Shown here: positions 1-6,880 of the stretch, in pieces
Layout: each line of letters opens with the position of its first letter
Position numbering within the stretch: the stretch's first letter is position 1
DNA from: CAYYNP01 sp964472545
Lineage (GTDB): Bacteria; Planctomycetota; Planctomycetia; Pirellulales; Thermoguttaceae
Length of the DNA: 14,330 bases
Reading direction: 5' to 3'
Assembly (NCBI GenBank): GCA_964472545.1
Contig: CAYYNP010000263.1
Coordinates: 1 to 14,330, forward strand
The notes under the pieces: generated by a model
Told to the model about the DNA's origin: nothing
The model's database searches: none
What the model saw: the letters and a program-made list of their open reading frames with translations, nothing else
Position numbers and translations under genes: made by a program

Positions 1-64
1 CGCAACATCCCATATCGAAACACCTTGCAGCAGCGAGGAACGCCGGTTACGCCCTTTTCGTTTG

Positions 65-195
65 GTAGCCGAAGTCGCCAGACTTTGGCCCGCGGGCTCG
101 CTCTAGCTAACTCTGGAGGGCCAACTCTGGAGGGCCAACTCTCGGGAGCCAACTCTGCTTTGGGGAGAAAGCCAAACTCTGGCGAGTTCGGCTAC
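65..195. repeat. Inverted repeat with 25-bp arms enclosing 14-bp tandem repeats
   Basis: The arms lie at 65-89 and 171-195. The reverse complement of the right arm matches the left arm at 23 of 25 bases, and the two differences are G/C swaps. Between the arms is a four-copy 14-bp tandem array at 106-119, 120-133, 134-147 and 148-161, with consensus gccaactctggagg; the first two copies differ by one base and the last two diverge at their 3' ends. The array shares its ccaactctgg core with the right arm, so it probably grew by slippage from an arm copy. It lies just downstream of the monophosphatase gene. I see no reading frame that explains it. It resembles the dispersed palindromic intergenic repeats of planctomycetes, which is from memory and not checked. 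Confidence 0.7.
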
Positions 196-226
196 GGCGC
201 AGACGGCGTTGAGAAAACGCGACTCG

Positions 227-1012
227 CTACAGCCCCGCGCGGGCGACCATAGCACGGAGTTCGGTGTGTAGCGGGTCGTTGGCGGCGGCCAGAAAGTGGC
301 CGCTCTCGAGCACCAGCGGCCCTCCGTCGGGCGCCGTCACCGTACCGCCCGCCTCGCGGACGATCAACACGCCGGCGGCGATGTCCCAGACCTTCGTGGA
401 ATACGACCAATAGACGTCGAAGCGGCCGGCGGCTACGTAGCAGAGATTCAACGCCGCCGAGCCGGTGCGGCGGATCGCCTGGCAGCTTCCCAGTGCCTCG
501 ATGAACGCGAGTGCATCGGGCGCGTCCTTCGGCGCGCGGGGCGGAAAGCCGACGCACGCCAACGCTCCGGAGAGTTGTTCGACGGCGCTGGCGTGGATCG
601 GTTGACCGTTGAGCGTAGCGCCCTTTCCGGCGGTGGCCGAGAAGCAATCGTCGTGTACCGGATCGTAGACCACGCCGGTGAGCAGCTCGCCGTTGCGCTC
701 CAGCGCCAGCGAAACGCTATAGTGCGGCACGCCGTGGACGAAGTTCGTGGTCCCGTCCAACGGGTCGGCGATCCAGCGATATTCGGCCCGTTCGGCGGGC
801 TGCTCGGTCGGCCGATCTTCCTCGCCGAGCAGGCAATGATTGGGAAAAGCGGTCAAAACGGTGTCGCGAATCGCCTCCTGCGAAGCCAGATCGGCCTGGG
901 TGACCAGATCGGCGGGGGCTTTTTCTTGGACCTCGAATCGCTCGACCCAATCCTGCACGACGGCCCCACCGGCTCGGGCGGCTTTTTCACAAATCGTTTC
1001 GTAGTCACACAT
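227..1012 (-). CDS. Inositol monophosphatase family protein
   Basis: This is a cytosolic Mg2+-dependent phosphatase of the IMPase family (inositol-1-phosphatase, histidinol phosphatase and similar). The family signatures are all present. Counting from the first possible Met at 1021, they are GEED at residues 66-69, DPLDGTTNF at 86-94 and WDIAAG at 212-217, which supply the metal-binding E67, D86, D89 and D213. Full length would be 264 aa, normal for the family. I prefer the second Met (1012), giving 261 aa, because the AAGGA Shine-Dalgarno sits 8 bases upstream of it but directly abuts the first ATG. An extended -10 box lies about 40 bases upstream. Substrate cannot be told from sequence: inositol phosphate, histidinol phosphate or another sugar phosphate are all possible. 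The gene stands alone, transcribed away from a candidate small RNA. Confidence 0.93.
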   Translation of the reverse strand: MCDYETICEKAARAGGAVVQDWVERFEVQEKAPADLVTQADLASQEAIRDTVLTAFPNHCLLGEEDRPTEQPAERAEYRWIADPLDGTTNFVHGVPHYSVSLALERNGELLTGVVYDPVHDDCFSATAGKGATLNGQPIHASAVEQLSGALACVGFPPRAPKDAPDALAFIEALGSCQAIRRTGSAALNLCYVAAGRFDVYWSYSTKVWDIAAGVLIVREAGGTVTAPDGGPLVLESGHFLAAANDPLHTELRAMVARAGL

Positions 1013-1052
1013 TACACTCATCCTTGACGGGCCAATCGTGATCGCCGCGTGG

Positions 1053-1082
1053 ATTATATCAGGAGCCGGCCGCGAGGGGAAA
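1053..1082 (-). promoter_or_regulatory. Candidate sigma-70 promoter of the monophosphatase gene
   Basis: Read on the minus strand, a perfect TATAAT lies at 1058-1053, preceded by TG one base further up, which makes an extended -10. A -35 box is weak (TTCCCC about 17 bases upstream). Transcription would start near 1046 and give a leader of about 34 bases before the ATG at 1012. Confidence 0.5.
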
Positions 1083-1160
1083 TGTGAGCCACTCCCCTCT
1101 GCGGGGTTGGTTCATGTATGAAAAGTGTTTGAAGAATCGAATTTTCTTCGACAGGGGGGC

Positions 1161-1188
1161 TAGACACAATTCAAATAATTGGTATCAT
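1161..1188 (+). promoter_or_regulatory. Candidate sigma-70 promoter driving a plus-strand small RNA
   Basis: TAGACA at 1161-1166 (5 of 6 to TTGACA) and TATCAT at 1183-1188 (5 of 6 to TATAAT) are separated by 16 bases. The local sequence is AT-rich against a GC-rich background. No plus-strand protein gene follows; the next downstream signal is an intrinsic terminator. Confidence 0.5.
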
Positions 1189-1194
1189 CAATAG

Positions 1195-1344
1195 ATAGGT
1201 GGAAAGGTGAGCGGCCGGTGGGTCTTTGCGCCCGGCCGGCCTTACCTACACGGTGTTATAACGGAACATTCATAGTATCCTTTGGCCTCTTCTCTGTTCC
1301 GGCCCCGCCGTTTCGCAATTGATGCGAACGGCGGGGTTTTTTTT
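1195..1344 (+). ncRNA. Candidate structured small RNA of about 150 nt
   Basis: The stretch between two minus-strand genes has a complete plus-strand transcription unit without a convincing reading frame: promoter boxes at 1161-1188, about 150 nt of transcript and a strong intrinsic terminator at 1303-1344. It can form at least three hairpins. The first, at about 1200-1247, pairs GGTGAG plus a GC-rich CGGCCGG arm with the matching bases before CTTACC. The second pairs CGGAACA (1262-1268) with TGTTCCG (1295-1301). The third is the terminator stem. I do not recognise a known family; it does not resemble tRNA or tmRNA, and 6S or SRP RNA could not be excluded by eye. The 5' end is approximate. Confidence 0.5.
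1303..1344 (+). terminator. Strong intrinsic (rho-independent) terminator
   Basis: A stem of 14 pairs with one bulged T (arms 1303-1317 and 1323-1336, GC-rich base, short loop) is followed at once by eight T residues (1337-1344). It works only on the plus strand: read on the minus strand there is no T tract. It therefore cannot serve the minus-strand membrane protein gene ending at 1408 and must end a plus-strand transcript. Confidence 0.85.
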
Positions 1345-1407
1345 GTGGCCGGAGAATGCCGAGAGATTCGGCGAGGTGTGGCCCCGATTCAGCAGGGTGT
1401 GCCCGGC

Positions 1408-1908
1408 TCACTCGACGCCGCTGAGTGCCGGCTCCGCGTCGGCTTCGTCCACCTGGAACTCGTCGATCTCCGGCAATTCCAAGTCGTCGCCGGTCCCTCG
1501 GAGCTTGGCGGCCAGGGTGTTGAATTCCTGGGCGAATTCCTGCCAGTAGTCTTCATCGCGGAATCGGATCGGTTCGACCGCCTCGCCGCGCGCCAACGCC
1601 CGCATGCCACGCCGCAGCCGCAGCAGTGGGCCGGTGAAACGATTGCTCATCCGCACGATGTCGACGATCACCAGCGGCAGCAGCAGCGACGAGGCCACCA
1701 CCGCCGGACCGTAGTAAAACCACATCTCGCCGAAGTGCGTGTAGAACATCCGCGCCGGACCGGTCAGAATCCGCCAGCAGAGCAACATCAGCGTGATCGT
1801 GATTACACAGACTACCCAATAGAGCACCACGCGGAGAACCAAGGCCCCTTGGACCTTCGGGTCGACAAACAGTTGCTTACGCAACGACTTGCGGTCGTTA
1901 TCGGTCAT
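1408..1908 (-). CDS. Two-helix inner-membrane protein with a HAMP-like domain
   Basis: 166 aa. Hydrophobic segments at about residues 22-46 and 66-88 are probable membrane helices. They are followed by a HAMP-like linker at about 87-137 (after SNRFTGPLLRLRRGM, then an acidic DEDYWQEFAQEFN stretch). The C-terminus is acidic and probably disordered (DDLELPEIDEFQVDEADAEP). The start is supported by GGAG about 8 bases upstream. HAMP domains normally relay signals from membrane sensors to a kinase or methyl-accepting output domain. Here no output domain follows, so the protein could be an orphan relay or a structural protein. The N-terminal basic segment suggests a cytoplasmic N-terminus. It is transcribed divergently from the GNAT-like gene at 2101. 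Confidence 0.75.
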   Translation of the reverse strand: MTDNDRKSLRKQLFVDPKVQGALVLRVVLYWVVCVITITLMLLCWRILTGPARMFYTHFGEMWFYYGPAVVASSLLLPLVIVDIVRMSNRFTGPLLRLRRGMRALARGEAVEPIRFRDEDYWQEFAQEFNTLAAKLRGTGDDLELPEIDEFQVDEADAEPALSGVE

Positions 1909-2100
1909 TGTCTTCTCTCCGCGCCGCCAATTGAGAACGAGATCTGCTATTCTCAGGTTAGCTTACGATCGAACGCTACGCCCTGCCGCGGCGGCGTTGG
2001 TGACGGTCGGGATTCCCTCACACCGACGATGGTCGGCCGCCGGGCTGCCGGGTATAACGGTTGGGCCGGTTGTATCGGGGGCTTATCTAGGAGCAACGCC

Positions 2101-2496
2101 GTGGCCGTCTTCGTTCGACCCGCCACCTGGAGCTACGATCTGGAGTTGTTCCGCTCTGCGACCAACGACGAGGGCCGGCTCGAGGCGATGCTGGCGGCGA
2201 TCGCGCTGGAGGACGAAGGGCTGTGGGTGGTTGAATCGAACGAGCGGCCGACGGCGTTCGTTCACGCCGCGATTGAGGGGCGCGTGGTGCGGATGGTGTG
2301 CCTTTTCGTCGGCCACGGAGTTTCCGCGGCCGATGCGTTTCCGCTGCTGTTGGGCCGGCTCAAACAGGAATACGCGGCCAGAGCGGATCGGTTGGAGGCC
2401 GACGTCGAGGCCATCGACGGCGTTGACTCCGCGGCGCTGCGGGCGGCCGGACTAAGGCGTAACGGGGCCACCTGGACGGGCCCACTTGGAGCCTGA
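2101..2496 (+). CDS. Hypothetical protein, possibly GNAT-like
   Basis: 131 aa with GTG start. The start is chosen because AGGAG at 2089-2093 sits 7 bases upstream; the same frame is open much further upstream, but that part reads as the antisense of the membrane protein gene and repeat DNA. I do not recognise the protein with certainty. The order of likely secondary structure in the C-terminal half resembles the acetyl-CoA-binding half of GNAT acetyltransferases: a strand (VVRMVCLFV), a helix (AADAFPLLLGRLKQEYAARA), a strand (RLEADVEAI), then a helix ending in AAGLRRNG. The usual Q/RxxGxG/A pyrophosphate loop is not evident, so activity is doubtful. It may be a divergent or non-catalytic member, or another alpha/beta protein. 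Confidence 0.7.
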   Translation: MAVFVRPATWSYDLELFRSATNDEGRLEAMLAAIALEDEGLWVVESNERPTAFVHAAIEGRVVRMVCLFVGHGVSAADAFPLLLGRLKQEYAARADRLEADVEAIDGVDSAALRAAGLRRNGATWTGPLGA

Positions 2497-2530
2497 CTTG
2501 TGAGAGTTGCCGGTTGGCACCGTGGATTCC

Positions 2531-2557
2531 CTGGGGCACCGCTGCGCTTTGCCCCAG
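2531..2557. repeat. Short palindromic repeat (hairpin)
   Basis: CTGGGGCA at 2531-2538 pairs perfectly with TGCCCCAG at 2550-2557 around a GC-rich 11-base loop. It is followed by GCCACCC, the same word that ends the larger palindrome at 3577-3683. It lacks a T tract, so it is not a standard terminator. It is probably a dispersed intergenic repeat of this genome. Confidence 0.5.
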
Positions 2558-2573
2558 CCACCCCTCAAACCCG

Positions 2574-2621
2574 AATCCCCAGCGCCGAATCCCCAGCGCC
2601 GAATTCCCAGCGCCGAATTCC
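2574..2621. repeat. Tandem 14-bp repeat, about 3.4 copies
   Basis: Copies lie at 2574-2587, 2588-2601 and 2602-2615 with a partial fourth at 2616-2621. The unit is aatccccagcgccg; the third copy carries one change. The array ends three bases before the stop codon of the minus-strand decarboxylase-like gene. It is probably a slippage array with variable copy number. Confidence 0.75.
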
Positions 2622-2623
2622 AC

Positions 2624-3424
2624 CTACTTCGGCGCCTTGCGGAAGCGGCAGTCGATGCGGAAGCTGCCGAACTCGGCGTGATTCACGCCGGGACTCTCGT
2701 GACGAATCGCACCCCAGTTGGGCATGAACCCGCGATGCACCTGGACCGTCGCCGGCACCGAGCGGATCACGGCCCCGTCAAGGTTCAGATCGAAGCTGTA
2801 GCGGTCGAACTTGCCTTCGTATTTCAGCACCAAAGTCTGCGAGAACATCTCGCGAATCTCGGCCAGCGATTGGTTAGCCGGATCGGGTGGTTCGAGCTCG
2901 GAGTAGTCGGTCCAGGCATTGAACAGGCGCCCGCCGTTGGTGCGTTCGATCTGGTAGCGGCCGCCGCCTTTGGCAATCTCCGAGAAGATCTTCGGCCAAC
3001 CGAACAGGCGGATTCCCTGGTTGGTGGCGCCGCGGCTGTTGAGGTAGACGCGGACGAAATGAAACACGTGCTCGTCGATCCTCGAGTTGCGGATCCTCAA
3101 GTAAGGGATCGCCACGAATGTCTCGAGGTAGTAGTCCCCGTAGCGCGGATACCACGTGGTGCGTTTGTGCCGGGCCAACTCGCGTTGGGTGCCGTAGAGA
3201 ATCACCATCGGATGCTTCTCGAAGGGGCAGTCGTCGGCCACCACCAGCCCTCGCGGCAACCACGATTGCACCAGGTCCCGGTCGACGAAAAACGTCACGC
3301 CGACGCCGGTAAACCGGCCGGTCATGATCACCGACGGCTCGTCGGCCGTGCAGGTCCGGCTCGCGGGCGTGGCGAAGACGGCACAGCCGAGCGTCAACAG
3401 AAGCGCGGAAAGGCGGAATATCAT
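2624..3424 (-). CDS. Secreted acetoacetate-decarboxylase-like protein
   Basis: 266 aa from the Met at 3424. That Met is chosen because a clear signal peptide follows (basic MIFR, hydrophobic LSALLLTLGCAVFA, small residues near 19-27); the frame is open further upstream but reads as repeat DNA there. The body resembles the acetoacetate decarboxylase beta-barrel family: a long beta-rich region, the FVAIPYLRIRN and HVFHFVRVYLNS strands, then GIRLFGWPK at 137-145, which corresponds to the family G-R-E-x-x-G-x-P-K signature. Lys145 matches the Schiff-base lysine, but the next residue is Ile, not the second Lys of clostridial enzymes. Export is unusual for a decarboxylase, so the protein may bind or modify some other extracytoplasmic compound. 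The Shine-Dalgarno is weak (GAGAG about 10 bases up). Confidence 0.72.
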   Translation of the reverse strand: MIFRLSALLLTLGCAVFATPASRTCTADEPSVIMTGRFTGVGVTFFVDRDLVQSWLPRGLVVADDCPFEKHPMVILYGTQRELARHKRTTWYPRYGDYYLETFVAIPYLRIRNSRIDEHVFHFVRVYLNSRGATNQGIRLFGWPKIFSEIAKGGGRYQIERTNGGRLFNAWTDYSELEPPDPANQSLAEIREMFSQTLVLKYEGKFDRYSFDLNLDGAVIRSVPATVQVHRGFMPNWGAIRHESPGVNHAEFGSFRIDCRFRKAPK

Positions 3425-3576
3425 ACCGAGTCTCTCATCAATTCGGGGGAGTGCTCTCCCTGATGTATCGCCGCGGCGGCGGACCACCGCCAGTCTGGGG
3501 AGAATCGTCAGTAGATCGCGCGAGATCGGCACAATCGTTACTGCACAACTGATCAATGGGCTGTCGATCGGGCAGC

Positions 3577-3683
3577 GGGTGGCTGGGGTCGAGGTGTGAG
3601 GGACGAGCACCGAGCCCCCAGAGAGCCTTGCATTATCCGGGGGGCGGAGCACTCGTTCCTCGTGCTCCCGACCCTAGCCACCC
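3577..3683. repeat. Long imperfect palindrome of about 107 bp
   Basis: The left arm at about 3577-3620 and right arm at about 3640-3683 are imperfect reverse complements. The outer word GGGTGGCT-GGGTCG pairs with CGACCC-AGCCACCC, an inner word GGnACGAG pairs with CTCGTnCC, and GCCCCC pairs with GGGGGG. The loop is about 19 bases. It lies between the decarboxylase-like gene and the sulfatase 3' end and contains no convincing gene. It could fold as a long hairpin in RNA, could act as a bidirectional transcription block, or could be a MITE- or REP-like repeat. The rest of the 3425-3731 gap shows nothing else. Confidence 0.6.
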
Positions 3684-3731
3684 ACCCATCCCATCAGCCC
3701 CAATCACGCGCCTGCCTAACCACCGACCGCG

Positions 3732-5207
3732 TTACTTCACCACCGGCCGATGGGCCGCCGCCATCCGCTGCTGCATTCGGCGGACGACGTCAAGGTGCTC
3801 CGACGCTACGTTCTTCCGCTCACCCGGGTCGCGGCTGAGGTCGTAGAGTTCGATCGGGCTGTCGGGGCTTGGGCCGTCGGGATTTGGGCCGTCGGGATCG
3901 CGGTTGACGTTCAGCCGCACGGCCTTGAAGCGGCCGGCGCGGACGGCCCGTTTGCCGCCCTGCTCGTAGAATTCCCAATAGAGAAACTCGTGCTTCGGCT
4001 GGCCCTCGAGCCCCAACAGGGTGCGGCGATAGCTGACACCGTCGGTCTCTTCCGGCACGTCCACACCGGCCAACTCGCAGGCGGTGGGCAGAAAGTCCCA
4101 GAAGGCCGAAACGTGATCGGTCACCGTGCCCGGCTCGATGCGGCCGGGCCAGCGGGCGATCAGCGGCACGCGGATGCCGCCTTCGTAGAGGTCGCGCTTC
4201 TTGCCGCGCAGCCGGCCGCTGCTGTGGTTGAACTCGGGCGTAGCCCCGCCCTCGGCGTGGGGACCGTTGTCGCTGGTAAACAGCACCAGCGTCTTTTCGT
4301 CTAGCTCCAATTCGCGCAGCTTCGCCAGCAGCCGGCCGACGTCGCGATCCATCCGGGTGATCATTGCCGCGTGGCCCTTTTGCGGCTCGGGCCAGTCGGT
4401 CTCGGCGTACGGGCCGAAGGAAGGCACCTCCATGCCCTTGCGGCCGGCTTCGTTGTTGGCATGGGGGATGTTAAACGGCAGGTAGAGAAAGAACGGCCGG
4501 CGGCGGTGGCGCTCGACAAACTTCAGCGCCGCGTCGGCAAACAGGTCGTGGGCGTAATCGACCCGCTCGATCGCCACCCCGGCGCCGTTGGGGCGAGGTT
4601 GGGCCACCTTGTTGCGCAGCGGCACGCGCCGGCCGTTGTGAAAGAGATACTCCGGATAGAAGTTGTGGGCGTGCCACATGTTCAGATAGCCGAAAAACTC
4701 GTCGAAGCCGTTGGCGGCCGGGTCGCCCGGCGGTGGCGGATGGCCCACGCCCCACTTGCCGATACAGCCGGTGGCGTATCCGCCTTTCTTGAGCAACTCG
4801 GCCACGGTGACGTCTTCCGGCTGCAGCAAGCCGGGCGTGTTGCCGCGGATCCGGGCGTGGCCCGTGTGGTGTCCGGTCAGCAGCACGCATCGCGACGGGG
4901 CACAGACGGTGCTGCCGGCGTAGTGATCGGTAAAACGCAGGCCCTCGGCGGCCATCCGGTCGAGCACCGGCGTCTTGATCCGCCGCTGGCCATAGCAGCC
5001 CAAATCGCCGTAGCCGAGGTCGTCGGCCAGTATTAAGACAATGTTGGGTCGGCTACTTGACTCTGCTATAACCGATGTGGTATAAAGGACTTGCAGAACG
5101 ACGACCGCGAGCGAAGGAAAAGCTCGTGTAGCAAATATGTGTAGTAAATGACACGGAAACGACCGGCGACAACCGGTTTTCGCGTAGGCGGCAAGGAACT
5201 CGGTCAT
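3732..5207 (-). CDS. Secreted sulfatase (arylsulfatase family, formylglycine type)
   Basis: 491 aa. It hydrolyses sulfate esters, most likely on polysaccharides, in the periplasm or outside the cell. The start at 5207 is supported by AGGAGAGG ending 8 bases upstream. A rather long basic N-region is followed by a hydrophobic stretch (about 31-48) and VIA-ES, a likely signal cleavage site. Sulfatase signatures are: metal-binding DD in ILADDLGYGDLG (about 59-70); C102 in CAPSR (102-106), the cysteine converted to formylglycine; GYATGCIGKWGVG (143-155) containing the second family signature with catalytic Lys151; and TSDNGPH (311-317) with Asp313 and Asn314 as metal ligands. Residues 437-451 are a threefold Pro-Asp repeat encoded by a 15-bp tandem array. 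No sulfatase-maturing enzyme gene is in the window. The reading frame runs on past 5207 toward the recombinase, but that part does not look like a sulfatase N-terminus. Confidence 0.93.
   Translation of the reverse strand: MTEFLAAYAKTGCRRSFPCHLLHIFATRAFPSLAVVVLQVLYTTSVIAESSSRPNIVLILADDLGYGDLGCYGQRRIKTPVLDRMAAEGLRFTDHYAGSTVCAPSRCVLLTGHHTGHARIRGNTPGLLQPEDVTVAELLKKGGYATGCIGKWGVGHPPPPGDPAANGFDEFFGYLNMWHAHNFYPEYLFHNGRRVPLRNKVAQPRPNGAGVAIERVDYAHDLFADAALKFVERHRRRPFFLYLPFNIPHANNEAGRKGMEVPSFGPYAETDWPEPQKGHAAMITRMDRDVGRLLAKLRELELDEKTLVLFTSDNGPHAEGGATPEFNHSSGRLRGKKRDLYEGGIRVPLIARWPGRIEPGTVTDHVSAFWDFLPTACELAGVDVPEETDGVSYRRTLLGLEGQPKHEFLYWEFYEQGGKRAVRAGRFKAVRLNVNRDPDGPNPDGPSPDSPIELYDLSRDPGERKNVASEHLDVVRRMQQRMAAAHRPVVK
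3861..3905. repeat. 15-bp tandem repeat inside the sulfatase gene, 3 copies
   Basis: Units lie at 3861-3875, 3876-3890 and 3891-3905, each beginning gtcggg. They encode three copies of (D/N/S)PD(G/S)P at residues 437-451, close to the C-terminal strand PIELYDLSRDPGE. Because the unit is a multiple of three, copy-number change keeps the frame. Confidence 0.75.
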
Positions 5208-5446
5208 GTGGGTGGCCTCTCCTCTCGGCGCGAATACGTGGGTTGGTCCCCTGCACCCCGATACAACCATCTCTGGCGACCGACTTCGGGGCGCAAAACA
5301 GGCCAAGGGGCCACGGGCGGCAACCCGTACGCCGGCCCGTTGGCGGCAAGGAACCGAATCCGGCTCCACGCTCAGTATCGGCGTTGAGAACTTCTCGTGC
5401 AACACCCGGCGGCAACCGGGACAACCGGTGAAAGGACGAACTTCGA
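5208..5446. other. Gap between sulfatase and recombinase; probable left junction of the element
   Basis: 239 bases separate two divergent starts. The recombinase of an integrated element usually lies beside its attachment site, so the left junction probably falls here. A 13-bp word (ggcggcaaggaac) occurs at 5187-5199, inside the sulfatase start region, and again at 5342-5354. GACAACCGGT also occurs twice, near 5166 and near 5419. I see no tRNA gene and no clear promoter. Confidence 0.35.
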
Positions 5447-6583
5447 ATGGCAAGGAATCGAAAACGTCGCCAGGCTCATGGCTCTGCGTGGCACTGGCGC
5501 CAGACAGACGCCTGGTACATCACTGAGCCCGGCACCAGAAAGCGTATCCCCCTGTTTGACGGCAAGGGAAACCGGATCCGCGGGCGGGGCAACAAGGAAG
5601 CGGCGCAACTCGCGCTGGCCCGGCTCAAACTGCAGGGCGAATCGAGTGATCCAGCGCCGGCCCTGGAAGACGGGACCGTTGCCCGAGTGTTCGACGTGTA
5701 TTTGAACGACTTGCGTCGTACGGCGAATCCCGAGTGGGCAGCTCAGGTCCGAGTCTGGCTCAACGATCTGTCCCAATGCTGCGGCGCGTTGAAGGTAAAC
5801 GAATTCAAGAAGAAGCACCTGCGTACCTGGCTCCAGCAACATCGGACCTGGAACAACAACTCACAACGAAATGTGATCGGTTCGGTGATCGCCGCGTTCA
5901 ACTTTTGCTGCAAGTTCGAGGACCTGGATGTCAATCCCTTGGCGGGCTACCAGAAGCCGGCCGCCACACCCCGAGTCACAGCCTTCACGCCCGAAGAAGA
6001 GCAGGCGATCTACGAGGCGGCAGACGAGGCCCTTGGGCAGTTCTTCAAGGCTTGCCTCCTCACCGGAGCCCGACCCTACTCCGAACTGGCTAGGGTGACC
6101 GCGGACCACGTGGTCGCAACACCACAGGGGACCTACTACCTGCTCAAGGCCAAGACGAAGGACGGGAATCATGGGCACAAGACGGCGAAGAAGACTGGCA
6201 AGGACCGTCGGATCATGCTCTGCGATGAGATGGAAGTGATGACTCAACAGTTGTTGCTCACAGCCCCAGAGGGGTCGGGGATTCCGCTGTTTCGATCCAC
6301 GCGAGGCAAACCGTGGAAGAGAACCAACGGCGTCTTGCGGTTCCTGACGCTGAAGAAGAAACTCGGTCTGCCGGAGGACCGCTGCATGTACAGTTGCCGC
6401 CATACGTTTGCGAAGCGGACGTTGTCCGGGTATTACACGGGCCAACCGGTCACAATCGAGGTGCTGGCCAGATTGATGGGGAATTCTCCTCGCGTCTGCT
6501 GGGAGCACTACGCCCAGTGGGCCGATCAGTACATCAGCCCCCTTTGGGCCGCCCTCGGGAAGGGGCAGACGAAAGACGCTTGA
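5447..6583 (+). CDS. Tyrosine recombinase / phage-type integrase
   Basis: 378 aa. It catalyses site-specific DNA strand exchange through a 3'-phosphotyrosine intermediate. The N-terminus is basic and arm-binding-like (ARNRKRRQAHGSAWHWR). A core-binding SAM-like helical domain lies at about 75-165 and the catalytic domain at about 175-365. Box I is TGARPYSELARV with Arg209; box II is YSCRHTFAKR with Arg318; the nucleophile is Tyr355 in CWEHYAQW. The usual first His of HxxR is Tyr315, and the His expected in LGH is Asn346; both substitutions deserve note. The start is supported by AAAGGA about 10 bases upstream. It is convergent with the minus-strand operon of the element, with 297 bases between their ends. 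It probably integrates the 5.4-11.4 kb region. Confidence 0.92.
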   Translation: MARNRKRRQAHGSAWHWRQTDAWYITEPGTRKRIPLFDGKGNRIRGRGNKEAAQLALARLKLQGESSDPAPALEDGTVARVFDVYLNDLRRTANPEWAAQVRVWLNDLSQCCGALKVNEFKKKHLRTWLQQHRTWNNNSQRNVIGSVIAAFNFCCKFEDLDVNPLAGYQKPAATPRVTAFTPEEEQAIYEAADEALGQFFKACLLTGARPYSELARVTADHVVATPQGTYYLLKAKTKDGNHGHKTAKKTGKDRRIMLCDEMEVMTQQLLLTAPEGSGIPLFRSTRGKPWKRTNGVLRFLTLKKKLGLPEDRCMYSCRHTFAKRTLSGYYTGQPVTIEVLARLMGNSPRVCWEHYAQWADQYISPLWAALGKGQTKDA

Positions 6584-6880
6584 TGTGTAGTAGCCACTAC
6601 TTGATGGCGCCTGGCCGCCCGTCCCTTGCCAGGCAGTGTAAGCTCCGTGAGGAAGGACGGAGGCGGATCTACCGCGTGCTGAGTTACTGCCCGCACTTGC
6701 CGGCCTACTTCCGACTCTCGACGGTTCTGCAATGTCGCCCCGATCACCCCCGAGGCCGGAGCCCGGACGCTCCGGTCCACCGCGACTCCCAGCTGCACCG
6801 AAGTGCAACCGAGTTCCTGGATAGAGCAACTCCAATCCGCCAGCCCCCCGCGTGACGCCCGTGTGCCGTTTATCCTCACA
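6584..6880. other. Gap between two convergent genes, no gene seen
   Basis: 297 bases lie between the recombinase stop and the stop of the minus-strand 144-aa gene. Two small hairpins follow the recombinase: GTAGT/ACTAC right after the stop, and GCCTGGC/GCCAGGC around 6607-6632. Neither has a T tract. The 15-base word at 6853-6867 recurs at 7557-7571. Reading frames here look like chance. Confidence 0.5.

Noticed and set aside
296..1027. Plus-strand open frame opposite the monophosphatase
   Set aside because: It mirrors a gene with complete family motifs; GC-rich antisense frames stay open by chance.
1282..2100. Long plus-strand open frame leading into the GNAT-like gene
   Set aside because: It runs antisense to the well-supported membrane protein gene. 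The GTG at 2101 has a good ribosome site, so the upstream part is not coding.
5208..5453. N-terminal extension of the sulfatase
   Set aside because: The extension has no sulfatase or signal-like features, while the ATG at 5207 has AGGAGAGG 8 bases upstream.
5208..6880. tRNA gene serving as attachment site
   Set aside because: No cloverleaf or T-loop sequence found by eye in the gaps beside the recombinase.
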